Below are positions 7,847 to 16,000 of a stretch of DNA of 39,985 nt, one piece after another. The stretch lies in assembly GCF_001724815.1 (NCBI RefSeq), contig NZ_MEDO01000021.1:1-39985 (forward strand), given 5' to 3'. How positions within the stretch are numbered: the first letter of the stretch is position 1; the number at the start of each line of letters is the position of its first letter. The position numbers were made by a program, and so were the translations under genes. This stretch comes from Arenimonas sp. SCN 70-307 (GTDB taxonomy: Bacteria > Pseudomonadota > Gammaproteobacteria > Xanthomonadales > Xanthomonadaceae). The notes below the pieces were generated by a model. That model did not search any database, was not told where the DNA came from, and saw only the letters and a program-made list of their open reading frames with translations.

Positions 7847-10800
7847 ATGCTTGCCCGCCTGATCGAATGGTCGGTCCGCAACGTCTTCCTGATTCTGGTG
7901 ATGGCGATCGCAGTCACTGCCGCCGGCATTTACGCCGTCGCCAAAACCCCGCTCGATGCCCTGCCCGACCTGTCGGACGTGCAGGTCATCGTATTCACCG
8001 AAGTGCCTGGTCAGGCGCCGCAGGTGGTCGAGGACCAGGTCACCTACCCGCTGACCACGGCCATGCTGGCGGTGCCCAAGTCCAAGGTCGTGCGTGGCTT
8101 CTCGTTCTTCGGGGCCTCCTTCGTCTACGTGATCTTCGAGGACGGCACCGACATCTACTGGGCGCGCTCACGCGTACTCGAGTATCTGAACTTCGCCTCC
8201 AAGAAGCTGCCCGAGGGCGTGACCCCCACGCTGGGACCGGACGCCACGGGCGTGGGCTGGGTCTATCAATATGTGCTTGAGGGCGAACAGTGGTCGCTCG
8301 ACCAACTGCGCGCCATCCAGGACTGGTATGTGCGCTACCAGCTGACCAAGGCCCCGGGCGTGGCCGAGGTCGCTAGTGTGGGCGGCTTCGTGCGCCAGTA
8401 TTCGGTCACCGTCGACCCCGGCCGACTGCGCCAGTACGGCATCCCCCTCTCGAGGGTCTCGGAGGTGATCGCCAGCAGCAACCGGGACGTCGGCGGGCGC
8501 GTCCTGGAGATGGCGGAGACCGAGTACATGATCCGCGGCCGCGGCTACCTGCGCGGCATCGAGGACATTGAACAGCTGGTCGTCAAGGCCGAGGACGGCA
8601 CCCCGGTGCTGGTGGGCGACCTGGCCCGGGTCGAGCTGGTGCCGGATGAGCGCCGTGGCGTCACCGAGCTCAACGGGGAAGGAGAAGCGGTGGGCGGCAT
8701 TGCGGTGGCGCGCTACGGCGAGAACGCCTTGTCGGTGATCGAGGGACTCAAAGAGAAGATCGCGGAGATCGGTCCGGGCCTGCCTGAGGGAGTGTCAATC
8801 CGCGCCGTGTATGACCGCTCCGACCTGATCCACCGGGCCATCGCCACCCTGCGCTGGACCCTGTTCGAAGAGAGCCTGATCGTCGCACTGGTGTGCATCG
8901 TGTTTCTCTTCCACGTGCGCAGCGCCTTGGTGGCCATCATCATGCTGCCCGTAGGCGTGCTGATCGCGTTCCTGGCGATGCGCCTGCTGGGCATGAACTC
9001 CAACATCATGAGCTTGGGCGGCATCGCCATCGCCATTGGCGCGATGGTGGACGCGGCGATTGTGATGATCGAGAACGCGCACAAGCACATCGAGCGCGAT
9101 GATGGAACCAAGCCCCGCATACAACTGATCATCGATGCCTGCCGGGAAGTGGGGCCGGCACTCTTCTTCAGTCTGCTGATCATCACCGTATCGTTCCTGC
9201 CAGTGTTCGCCCTGGAAGCGCAAGAGGGCCGTCTGTTTCACCCGCTGGCCTTCACCAAGACCTTTGCCATGGCAGGCGGCGCCCTGCTGTCGGTGACCTT
9301 GGTGCCGGTGCTGATGCTGCTGTTCGTGCGCGGCAAGATCCTGCCTGAAGCCAAGAACCCGGTGAACCGGTTCCTGATCGCGATCTATCGGCCGGTGATT
9401 GCCGTTGTGCTTCGGCACAAGGCGGCCACCTTGGTGCTGGCGCTGGTTGCCTTGCTCGGAACGGCTTGGCCTGCTGCGCGCTTGGGCAGTGAGTTCATGC
9501 CCACGCTCAACGAAGGCACCCTGCTCTACATGCCTGCGTCGCTGCCCGGCATGTCGGTCACCAAGGCCGCGGAGCTGCTCCAACAGCAGGACCGGATCAT
9601 CAAGACCTTCCCGGAAGTCGAGTCCGTGTTCGGCAAGGCCGGCCGGGCCCTCACCGCCACGGACCCGGCACCGCTGGAGATGTTCGAGACGGTCATTAAC
9701 CTCAAACCCGAGGAGCAGTGGCGGGAAGGCATGACCATCGACAAGCTTATCGCCGAGATGGATACGGCGCTGCAGTTCCCGGGCGTGGCCAACTCCTGGA
9801 CCATGCCGATCAAAGCTCGCACCGACATGCTGGCCACCGGCATCCGCACGCCGATTGGCATCAAGGTGTTCGGGACGGACCTGGGCGAGATGGAGCGACT
9901 CGCCAAGGAAATCGAGGCTGCCGTGCGCACGGTTCCGGGCACCACCAGTGCCTACGCCGAGCGTCTCACCGGTGGGTTCTACCTCGACATCGAACCCGAC
10001 CGTCGCCAGCTGGCGCGCTACAACCTGCCGGTCGGAGAACTGCAGGACGTCATCGCTGCCGCGCTAGGTGGCGAGATGGTCACCACGACGGTGGAAGGGC
10101 GTGAGCGTTTTGGCGTGATCGTGCGCTATCCCCGTGAATTGCGCGACAGCCCGCAATCCATCGCGCAGCAAGTGCTGGTGCCGACCATGGACGGTGCCCA
10201 GATCCCCTTGGGCGAACTGGCGGATGTGACGGTTCGCAAGGGCGCGCCGTCGATCCGTACCGAGAATGCCCTGCTCTCGGCTTACATCTACGTCGATACG
10301 CGCGATCCGGACATGGGCGCCTACGTCCGCGCCGCGCAAGAGGCCGTGGCCAATTCGGTCACTTTCCCGCCGGGCTACTACGCGACCTGGAGCGGCCAGT
10401 ACGAGTACATGCAGCGGGCGATCGCCAAGATGAAGATCGTGGTCCCGGTGACGCTGTCGCTGATCTTCCTGCTGCTGTACCTGAACTTCCGCCGGGTCAC
10501 CGAGTCGCTGATCGTGATGCTGTCGGTGCCCTTTGCGCTGGTGGGCGGTGTGTGGCTGATGTGGGCACTGGATTACAACTTGAGTGTCGCGGTCGCCGTG
10601 GGCTTCATCGCGTTGGCCGGTGTCGCTGCCGAAACCGGCGTGGTGATGCTGATCTACCTCGACCACGCCCTGGAGGCTCGGGCCCAGGCCCGCCGTGCCA
10701 AGGGCGAGGCGCTGACGCTGGCAGATATCACCGATGCCATCGTCGAAGGCGCGGTCGAACGCGTCCGACCCAAGATGATGACGGTCGTTGCGATCATGGC

Positions 10801-11008
10801 GGGCCTGCTGCCGATCATGTGGAGCACGGGCACCGGCTCGGAGGTCATGCGGCGCATTGCCGCGCCGATGGTCGGCGGCATGGTCTCGTCCACGATCCTG
10901 ACCCTGGTCGTGATCCCGGCGATCTATGCGCTGGTCAAGCGTCGCGAGTTGCTGGGCCCCCGCGCCCAGCCCCTGCCGGTCGCTGATATGTCGGAGACGG
11001 CGCGATGA
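7847..11008 (+). CDS. cusA: Heavy-metal RND efflux pump, CusA type
   Basis: 1053-residue inner-membrane proton/metal antiporter of the HME-RND family. It has the normal twelve-helix, two-large-loop layout: first helix WSVRNVFLILVMAI, loop with GVGWVYQYVL and DLRAIQDWY-like signature, then TM4 AIGAMVDAAIVMIENAHKH with the charged Asp at 402, and the C-terminal AETGVVMLIYLDHA and STGTGSEVMRRIAAPMVGG. The ENAHK signature in TM4 is that of monovalent-cation (Cu/Ag) pumps. ATG 7847 is taken because GGGAGGG lies just upstream and the protein then starts MLARLIEWSVRN as in the family. It is the last gene of the cus operon; a GC hairpin follows at 11128. Confidence 0.93.
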   Translation: MLARLIEWSVRNVFLILVMAIAVTAAGIYAVAKTPLDALPDLSDVQVIVFTEVPGQAPQVVEDQVTYPLTTAMLAVPKSKVVRGFSFFGASFVYVIFEDGTDIYWARSRVLEYLNFASKKLPEGVTPTLGPDATGVGWVYQYVLEGEQWSLDQLRAIQDWYVRYQLTKAPGVAEVASVGGFVRQYSVTVDPGRLRQYGIPLSRVSEVIASSNRDVGGRVLEMAETEYMIRGRGYLRGIEDIEQLVVKAEDGTPVLVGDLARVELVPDERRGVTELNGEGEAVGGIAVARYGENALSVIEGLKEKIAEIGPGLPEGVSIRAVYDRSDLIHRAIATLRWTLFEESLIVALVCIVFLFHVRSALVAIIMLPVGVLIAFLAMRLLGMNSNIMSLGGIAIAIGAMVDAAIVMIENAHKHIERDDGTKPRIQLIIDACREVGPALFFSLLIITVSFLPVFALEAQEGRLFHPLAFTKTFAMAGGALLSVTLVPVLMLLFVRGKILPEAKNPVNRFLIAIYRPVIAVVLRHKAATLVLALVALLGTAWPAARLGSEFMPTLNEGTLLYMPASLPGMSVTKAAELLQQQDRIIKTFPEVESVFGKAGRALTATDPAPLEMFETVINLKPEEQWREGMTIDKLIAEMDTALQFPGVANSWTMPIKARTDMLATGIRTPIGIKVFGTDLGEMERLAKEIEAAVRTVPGTTSAYAERLTGGFYLDIEPDRRQLARYNLPVGELQDVIAAALGGEMVTTTVEGRERFGVIVRYPRELRDSPQSIAQQVLVPTMDGAQIPLGELADVTVRKGAPSIRTENALLSAYIYVDTRDPDMGAYVRAAQEAVANSVTFPPGYYATWSGQYEYMQRAIAKMKIVVPVTLSLIFLLLYLNFRRVTESLIVMLSVPFALVGGVWLMWALDYNLSVAVAVGFIALAGVAAETGVVMLIYLDHALEARAQARRAKGEALTLADITDAIVEGAVERVRPKMMTVVAIMAGLLPIMWSTGTGSEVMRRIAAPMVGGMVSSTILTLVVIPAIYALVKRRELLGPRAQPLPVADMSETAR

Positions 11009-11305
11009 TCGGCCCCGCCCAGGCCATTGACTTGCGTGCGACACCCAGCTTTAGGGTCCGCATACCGCGCCGGCGCCGTGCGGCGAACCGACGCCGGGTC
11101 CGGCGCCCAGGCTAGGGGGCGGCCGTGCGGCCCGGGCGTGTCGCCCGGGCCGACGCGCCGCTCCCGGAGTCTGCGGTCCGCTTGCCTCCCACTCTTGCCT
11201 CAGGCGTTTGTCATGACTCATCACGACTCGCATCCACTTCCTTCGGGTGTTGCGTGCACCTGCATGTTGGTAGTTCCTGACGCAAGGACGGTGCGGGTCG
11301 GTCAA
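11009..11305. other. Intergenic stretch after cusA
   Basis: About 300 bp with no credible gene; frames here are Arg/Ala/Gly-rich noise. It contains the GC hairpin at 11128-11152 and ends at the palindromic promoter at 11306. Confidence 0.6.
11128..11152 (+). terminator. Perfect GC hairpin downstream of cusA
   Basis: CGGCCCGGGCG and CGCCCGGGCCG form an 11-bp perfect stem with a TGT loop, 120 bp after the cusA stop. No T-run follows, so it is not a standard intrinsic terminator; it may stabilise the mRNA 3' end or slow polymerase. Confidence 0.35.
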
Positions 11306-11346
11306 TTGACCTAGGTCAAAGCCAGGGATCACGAGAGGTGTAGGGT
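11306..11346 (+). promoter_or_regulatory. Perfect FNR/ANR-like palindrome and -10 box, second copy
   Basis: TTGACCTAGGTCAA (11306-11319) is a perfect 14-bp palindrome of the TTGAC-N4-GTCAA type. TAGGGT (11341-11346) lies 21 bases downstream and the start codon at 11357. Spacing matches the copy at 4594 within one base, in an otherwise diverged leader. A GTCAATTGAC palindrome (11301-11310) overlaps the left half. Confidence 0.55.
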
Positions 11347-11356
11347 ACTAACCAAG

Positions 11357-11779
11357 ATGAACAGCTTCCGCCGCCACCGCTGGCGCACCCCAATCTCGCT
11401 GCTGGCGATGCTGGCGCTGGTTTGGGCACAACTGGTTCTGGCGAGTCATCCGGCGTGCGCAGTTTCGGCGATGGCATCGATGCCCGCCCACGCCGAACAT
11501 GCCGATCATGCCCAGCCCGCGGCAGCCGACCCGCCCCCGCCGTGCCATGGGGCCTCGCTGAGTGAGGACGCGCCACTGTGCGCTTCCCACTGCAGCCAAG
11601 GCGACCTGAGCAAGGAGGCACCGCGCTTGGCGTCTGTCCCCGCCTTGGGCCCACTGCCGACTCTGCCAGTCGTAGCCGTTCAGCGACTGCCGGATGCGGC
11701 GGGTCACGCGGTGGCCGCTCGTCCGCATAGCGCTTGGCATCGACCTACGCCGCACCCGGCGAGCCTCCTGCTGATCTGA
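11357..11779 (+). CDS. Small exported Cys/His-rich protein (copy 2)
   Basis: 140-residue paralogue of the protein at 4646. Signal peptide: RRHRWRTPISLLAMLALVWA with cleavage near LASH. The mature part has HPAC, a His/Met run (MPAHAEHADHAQ), PCHG and CASHC, and ends WHRPTPHPASLLLI. Conserved between the two copies are the leader, HPAC, PCH, CxxHC, DLS, VPALG, QRLP and the tail; the His-rich middle is variable. This pattern suggests selection for metal ligands and termini rather than for one catalytic site. It stands alone between cusA and the merR-headed array and has its own palindromic promoter. Family name not recognised; periplasmic copper/silver binding is inference. Confidence 0.65.
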   Translation: MNSFRRHRWRTPISLLAMLALVWAQLVLASHPACAVSAMASMPAHAEHADHAQPAAADPPPPCHGASLSEDAPLCASHCSQGDLSKEAPRLASVPALGPLPTLPVVAVQRLPDAAGHAVAARPHSAWHRPTPHPASLLLI

Positions 11780-11966
11780 TCCCGCGCCGATGACCGGCCG
11801 GTGCCCGTCCGGGCTCCGGTCGCTTCGGTGCAGCCGCCGTGTCCACGGCCTGCCCCGCCGACTCCTACCGCATCGCCCCTGGGCAGCGGTTCGTGCGAGG
11901 CCAAGACGATGGGATCGTCCCACTCCAAGCGTGTTGTCACTGCCGCTCTGCGCCGGCCGGCGTGCC

Positions 11967-11997
11967 TTGACCTGTGTTCGACACACAGGTTTACGGT
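11967..11997 (+). promoter_or_regulatory. MerR-type promoter with 19-bp spacer dyad
   Basis: -35 TTGACC (11967-11972), a 19-bp spacer and -10 TACGGT (11992-11997). The spacer carries a perfect dyad, ACCTGTGT (11970-11977) and ACACAGGT (11983-11990) around TCGAC. The overlong 19-bp spacer is the hallmark of MerR-activated promoters. It lies 28 bp before the merR-family gene at 12025 and reads in the same direction, so the regulator controls itself and the genes behind it. Confidence 0.75.
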
Positions 11998-12024
11998 CTC
12001 CGGACGGTTCTGCGGGAGCATGCA

Positions 12025-12540
12025 ATGACGGCCGACCTTCGCAAATCCGATCCGCCGATGACGGTGCGCCGTCTGGCGCACTTGGGAGGCGTGACCGTGC
12101 ACGTGGTGCGCAACTACCTGCGCCGCGGCCTGCTTCGCGCCGCCAGCCACACCGAGGCCGGCTACCAGTTGTTCTCGACCGCGGAACTGCATCGCCTGCA
12201 TTTCATCCGCACGGCGCAGCGTCTCGGCTTCACCCTCGCCGAGATCGAGGAAATCCTACGGCGCAGCCGCCAGCGCAAGAGCCCATGTCCGCTGGTACGC
12301 GACATCATCAGCCGTCGGCTGACGGAAACCCGCGACCAGCTCGAGCAACTCCTGGCGCTGCAGACGCGAATGGAGCAAGCCGTTGCCCAGTGGTCTCGCC
12401 TGCCCGACGCCGTGCCGACGGGCAGTGACGTCTGCGCGCTGATCGAGGCCGTCGCGGCCAGCGAGGCCGCCGCCGTTCCCAAATCCACCTCGCGGCGCCT
12501 CTTGGGCCGTCGCGCCTCTGCAGAGGAAAAGACCTCATGA
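12025..12540 (+). CDS. MerR-family metal-responsive regulator (first gene of array)
   Basis: 171-residue MerR-type protein: winged-helix N-terminus (TVRRLAHLGGVTVHVVRNY, LRRGLLR, GYQLF), then HFIRTAQRLGFTLAEIEEIL, a dimerisation helix (about 89-122) and a metal-binding end. Only two cysteines are present, C88 before the long helix and C137 near the end. The position that carries a Cys in mercury MerR is a Trp (W123), so it is not a standard three-Cys mercury sensor. ATG 12025 has GGGAG six bases upstream. It is codirectional with the operon, behind the dyad promoter at 11967, and its stop overlaps the next ATG. Likely inducer Cu, Ag or another soft metal, undetermined. Confidence 0.8.
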   Translation: MTADLRKSDPPMTVRRLAHLGGVTVHVVRNYLRRGLLRAASHTEAGYQLFSTAELHRLHFIRTAQRLGFTLAEIEEILRRSRQRKSPCPLVRDIISRRLTETRDQLEQLLALQTRMEQAVAQWSRLPDAVPTGSDVCALIEAVAASEAAAVPKSTSRRLLGRRASAEEKTS

Positions 12541-12821
12541 CGCGGCCCCGTCAATCCCCCTTGTCTTGCGGGCTGTCGCTGTCGGTAACGGCGGTCCTGC
12601 TGTACCTGGCCTGCACGCTGATCGTGGCGTGGTCCCCCGGCGCCCTGGTCGCCGGCCTGGGCCTGGTCGTGCACGGACTGAGCCTGTCCGGCCTCACGCC
12701 GGCGGTCGGTGAACTGCGCTGGAGCGCGGTGCTGATCGGTTCGCTCGCGATCGCCGGTTACGCCTTCGTGGCGGGCGCCTTGTTCACCATTGTCAATCGC
12801 TTGATTGGAGGTAACCGATGA
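12537..12821 (+). CDS. DUF5676-like small membrane protein
   Basis: 94-residue protein with two membrane segments (about residues 12-48 as a long hydrophobic stretch, and 60-86). LSLSVTAVLLYLACTLIV, the middle LSGLTPAVGELRWSA and GYAFVAGALFTIVNRL resemble DUF5676 proteins found beside metal P-type ATPases and mer genes. Role unknown. It overlaps merR by ATGA at the start and the next gene by ATGA at the end, so it is firmly part of the operon. Confidence 0.6.
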   Translation: MTRPRQSPLSCGLSLSVTAVLLYLACTLIVAWSPGALVAGLGLVVHGLSLSGLTPAVGELRWSAVLIGSLAIAGYAFVAGALFTIVNRLIGGNR

Positions 12822-13063
12822 ACCGCTCTAACGTTTCCCTGCTGCTCGCGAGCCTGTTCGCGGCCCCGTTGGCCGTCGCCGCACCGCCGGAGACCGACGA
12901 GCCGACCGACGACACCCCGGTGATGCTGATCACCTATGTGCGCCTGGCGATCAACGAGGAGCACGAAACCCGGGCACGCTTTGGCACGGCGTATGAGCAG
13001 TACGCGGACGCGGTGCCGCGGTTCTTCCCACGCCGTCGCCGGCCGCTGGCGGTGGCGTCATGA
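12818..13063 (+). CDS. Signal peptide joined to the tail of an isoprenylcysteine-methyltransferase-like protein
   Basis: 81 residues: a signal peptide ([20 protein letters not shown]), a short acidic linker ([10 protein letters not shown]) and a C-terminal piece, [20 protein letters not shown] then [11 protein letters not shown]. That last piece matches the cytoplasmic tail of ICMT/PEMT-type membrane methyltransferases (pattern EE...FG..Y..Y...VPRF.PR), which are often neighbours of metal ATPases. The catalytic membrane body is absent, so it is probably a deletion fusion of two genes. GGAGG seven bases before ATG 12818 and ATGA overlaps on both sides show that translation coupling has been kept. 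Any function of the chimera is unknown. Confidence 0.5.
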   Translation: MNRSNVSLLLASLFAAPLAVAAPPETDEPTDDTPVMLITYVRLAINEEHETRARFGTAYEQYADAVPRFFPRRRRPLAVAS

Positions 13064-15486
13064 GCACCGCCATGAACACTCAGGCGGTAAGGGTCTGGCC
13101 GATCGGCGACATGCTGACCGAGGGCTGCGCCCGCACGCTGGCCGCCACGGTTCGCGGGTTGCCGGGCGTGCAGGCCGCCGAAGCCAATTTTGCGGTCGGC
13201 ACGCTTCAGGTGCGCTATACCCGCGGCGCTGCGGAGCCGACGGCGATTACGGCGGCGATTCGCGCTTGCGGCTTCACCTGCCGCGCCCCGTCCGCCGAGT
13301 TTGTCCCGCCAGGCGCCTCCGCCGGGTCGGCCGCCAGTCACTCTGCACATGCCGGCCATGCCCCGTCGCCCTCCCCCGCAGCGTCGGCCCTCCCTGAGGA
13401 CGCGACGCCGTCGATGCAAGGGCACGCGGGCCATGCGCCCGTCGCGCCGGACAAGCGCGGCGCGGACCCGCACGAGGGCATGCACCACGGGGGCGATTTG
13501 CACGCGGCGGCGGCGGACATGCGCCGGCGCTTCATAGTCGCCTTGGCGTTCTCCATCCCGCTGTTTATCTGGTCCCCGATGGGGCTGATGAGCGCGCCGG
13601 CGACGCCATTCGGCCTAACTGAGAACGTCTGGCTATGGCTGCTGGCCAGCGGTGCGCTGCTCTACCCGGGCTGGCCCTTCTTCACGGCCGCGATCCGCTC
13701 GCTGCGCCGTGGCGTCCTCGACATGGCGGTGCTGGTGTTGCTCAGTGTCGGCACGGGCTATGTCTTCAGTCTGGGCGCGACGTTTGTGTTCGATGGCCCC
13801 AACTTCTACGAGGCTTCCTCGGTCCTGCTGACCTTCATCCTGCTGGGCCACTGGCTTGAGATGCGGGCCCGCGCCGGTGCCTCGGATGCCATGAAGGCCC
13901 TGCTCAAACTCTCGCCGCCGCGGGCGATCGTGCGTCGCGACAATGTCGACGTGGAGATCGCCACTGACGACGTGCAGGTGGGCGATGTGGTGGTCGTGCG
14001 TCCCGGCGCCAAGGTGCCGGTCGACGGCGAGGTGCTCGAGGGCCAGTCCCAAGTGGACGAGTCGATGCTCACCGGCGAGTCGATGCCGGTGAAGAAGGCG
14101 CCGGGCGCTCTGGTGGTTGGCGGCACCATCAATCGCAGCGGCGCCTTCACTTACCGCGCCACCAAAGTCGGCGCCGACACCGCGCTTGCCCAGATCATCC
14201 AGTTGGTCCAGGCCGCCCAGAATTCCAAGGCCCCGGCCCAGCTGCTGGCCGACCGCGCCTCGCAATGGCTGGTGCTGGCGGCGATCGTGATCGGCTTGCT
14301 GACGTTCGCCGTCTGGTTCTGGTGGCTCGGTCAGACGCTGCTGTTTGCGCTCACCCTGACGATTACGGTGTTCGTGATTGCCTGCCCGGATGCGCTGGGC
14401 CTGGCAACGCCCATGGCGATCATGATTGGTACGGGCCTTGGGGCCCGCCACGGCATCTTGTTCAAACATGCCGAGGCCATCGAGCAATGCGCCCGGCTCA
14501 ACGTGGTGATTTTCGACAAGACTGGCACCTTGACGGTGGGACAACCCGACGTGGTGGATACCGTGGCGGCGGCGGACTGGGACCAGGCGCGCTTGATCGA
14601 GGTTGCGGCCGCCGTGGAGGCGCATTCCGAGCACCCGCTGGCACAGGCGATTCTCAAGCACGCCGGGCCGGTCACGGATCGCGCCACCGATTACACCAAT
14701 ATCGACGGCCAAGGCGCGATGGGTCGGGTGGGCGGGCGCTGGGTGCATCTGGGCAACCGCTTGCTGATGGCCGCGCAAGGCGTGGCCGTGGACGAACTGG
14801 AGGCCCAGGCCGACGGACTCAAGGGCGCCGGCCGCACCGTCATCTACGTGGCGGTCGATCGGCGCTTGGCAGGCGTCATCGCGATTGCAGACGCCATTCG
14901 GCCAACCTCGCGGGCCACCATCGAAGAGCTGCATCGCCGCAATATCCGGGTCGCCATGATCACCGGCGACAACCGCCCGACGGCCGAGCGTGTGGCGGCC
15001 GACCTGGGGATCGACATCGTGCTCGCGGACGTGTTGCCGGGCGACAAGGCCGCCGAGGTCAAGAAGCTCCAGGCCCAGGGCCTGAAGGTCGGCATGGTGG
15101 GCGATGGCGTCAACGATGCCCCAGCCCTGACCCAAGCCGAGGTCGGCTTCGCGATCGGCGCCGGTACCGACGTGGCGATCGACAGCGCCGACACGGTGCT
15201 GATGCGCAGCGACCCCTATGACGTCGTGCGGGCGATCACGATCGCCCGCGGGACGCTGCGCAAGATGCACCAGAACCTGGCGTGGGCGGTGGGCTACAAC
15301 GTCCTGGCGTTCCCGCTGGCCGCCGGTGTGCTCTTCCCGTTCGTGCTCTCGCCCGAAATCGCCGCGCTGTCGATGTCCGGCAGCTCGGTGATCGTGGCGG
15401 TCAATGCGCTGTTGCTCAAGCGTCTCCCCTTGGCCGCGGCTGCGGCCGAGTCGTCCCCCGAGTCCCTCAAGGAGTCCCTGTCATGA
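13060..15486 (+). CDS. P1B-type metal-exporting ATPase with CPD motif
   Basis: 808-residue heavy-metal P-type ATPase. Order: a degenerate HMA domain (residues 8-72) whose CxxC is replaced by MLTEGC (only C23 left); a His/Met-rich linker (about 90-150, [23 protein letters not shown]); membrane pairs; actuator TGES; the transport helix motif C442-P-D444 ([11 protein letters not shown]), where Cu(I) pumps have CPC; phosphorylation site DKTGT with D486; SEHPLA with the nucleotide His; TGDN; GDGVND; and final helices with YN and MSGSS. The last two match Cu(I) pumps, but CPD is unusual. Export from the cytoplasm is expected; the metal is open (Cu, Ag or other). ATGA overlaps tie it to the genes before and after. 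Confidence 0.9.
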   Translation: MSTAMNTQAVRVWPIGDMLTEGCARTLAATVRGLPGVQAAEANFAVGTLQVRYTRGAAEPTAITAAIRACGFTCRAPSAEFVPPGASAGSAASHSAHAGHAPSPSPAASALPEDATPSMQGHAGHAPVAPDKRGADPHEGMHHGGDLHAAAADMRRRFIVALAFSIPLFIWSPMGLMSAPATPFGLTENVWLWLLASGALLYPGWPFFTAAIRSLRRGVLDMAVLVLLSVGTGYVFSLGATFVFDGPNFYEASSVLLTFILLGHWLEMRARAGASDAMKALLKLSPPRAIVRRDNVDVEIATDDVQVGDVVVVRPGAKVPVDGEVLEGQSQVDESMLTGESMPVKKAPGALVVGGTINRSGAFTYRATKVGADTALAQIIQLVQAAQNSKAPAQLLADRASQWLVLAAIVIGLLTFAVWFWWLGQTLLFALTLTITVFVIACPDALGLATPMAIMIGTGLGARHGILFKHAEAIEQCARLNVVIFDKTGTLTVGQPDVVDTVAAADWDQARLIEVAAAVEAHSEHPLAQAILKHAGPVTDRATDYTNIDGQGAMGRVGGRWVHLGNRLLMAAQGVAVDELEAQADGLKGAGRTVIYVAVDRRLAGVIAIADAIRPTSRATIEELHRRNIRVAMITGDNRPTAERVAADLGIDIVLADVLPGDKAAEVKKLQAQGLKVGMVGDGVNDAPALTQAEVGFAIGAGTDVAIDSADTVLMRSDPYDVVRAITIARGTLRKMHQNLAWAVGYNVLAFPLAAGVLFPFVLSPEIAALSMSGSSVIVAVNALLLKRLPLAAAAAESSPESLKESLS

Positions 15487-15881
15487 ATACCGTCCCTGTT
15501 TCCTCCCGTACCCCGATCCTGCGCGGCCGAGCCCGTCGCTGGCTGGGTCTGGGCGTGTTGATGCTGGCCTTGGCCGGCACCGCCCACGCCGAAGAAAGCG
15601 GCTTCCGGCATGAGGTCCTGATGCGCGGTCAGATACTCGAGGCCCGCTCGGGCGCGTTGGTCGTCTGCGTGGGCGAGGCCGATGGCGCCCAGGTCGGGCA
15701 GGTGCTCGACGTCGTGCGCCACAAGCGGGTCTCCCGCAGTCCCAAGGCGGCCGGTGCCCGGTTCCGTCGCGAGCCGGTCGGCCAAGTGCGGATCACGGAG
15801 CTGTTCGATACGCACTACGCCCAGGCCCAGGTGGTCACCGGCAAGCCCAAGGTCAACGACACCGTTGAACTGATCCGCTGA
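15483..15881 (+). CDS. Exported small beta-rich protein of unknown function
   Basis: 132 residues with a signal peptide ([20 protein letters not shown]). The mature domain ([30 protein letters not shown], then [22 protein letters not shown] and [10 protein letters not shown]) has the alternating beta pattern of the small barrel at the C-terminus of FlgT-like and related envelope proteins. I do not recognise a specific family. It overlaps the ATPase gene by ATGA and its own stop overlaps a downstream ATG as TGATG, so it belongs to the same mRNA. A periplasmic partner for exported metal is possible but only inferred from position. Confidence 0.55.
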   Translation: MNTVPVSSRTPILRGRARRWLGLGVLMLALAGTAHAEESGFRHEVLMRGQILEARSGALVVCVGEADGAQVGQVLDVVRHKRVSRSPKAAGARFRREPVGQVRITELFDTHYAQAQVVTGKPKVNDTVELIR

Positions 15882-16000
15882 TGAACGAACGGCGCCTGCG
15901 GCAGCGTTGGCCGGCCCTGGGGGCTGGCGATGCAGCCGCAGGGGCCTGGCCGCGGAACCGCCTGCCCCGGGCGGCCCCTTACCCCACAAGGATTCCCCTC

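Larger units (their letters stand above)
11306..11916 (+). repeat. Diverged duplication, copy 2
   Basis: Partner of 4594-5196, colinear over promoter, gene, the GATGACCGGCCGG trailer and a final ATGGGATC. Here ATGGGATC (11909) opens only a 39-codon frame with no cusC similarity beyond the first residues, so the block seems to be a leftover of an earlier promoter-plus-gene duplication inserted before the merR array. Confidence 0.6.

Noticed and set aside
11909-12028. Short frame starting ATGGGATC considered as a cusC remnant
   Set aside because: Only the first codons resemble cusC (MGS); beyond that there is no similarity, so only the duplication boundary is claimed.
13633-15270. 545-codon open frame on the minus strand
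   Set aside because: Exact antisense of the P1B ATPase; His/Arg/Gly-rich with no family features, a product of GC-rich codon bias.
15881-16000. Longer start of the beta-CASP nuclease
   Set aside because: The extra forty residues are Arg/Ala/Pro-rich and not seen in the family; AAGGA before 16001 favours the shorter start. The TGATG overlap keeps it possible.
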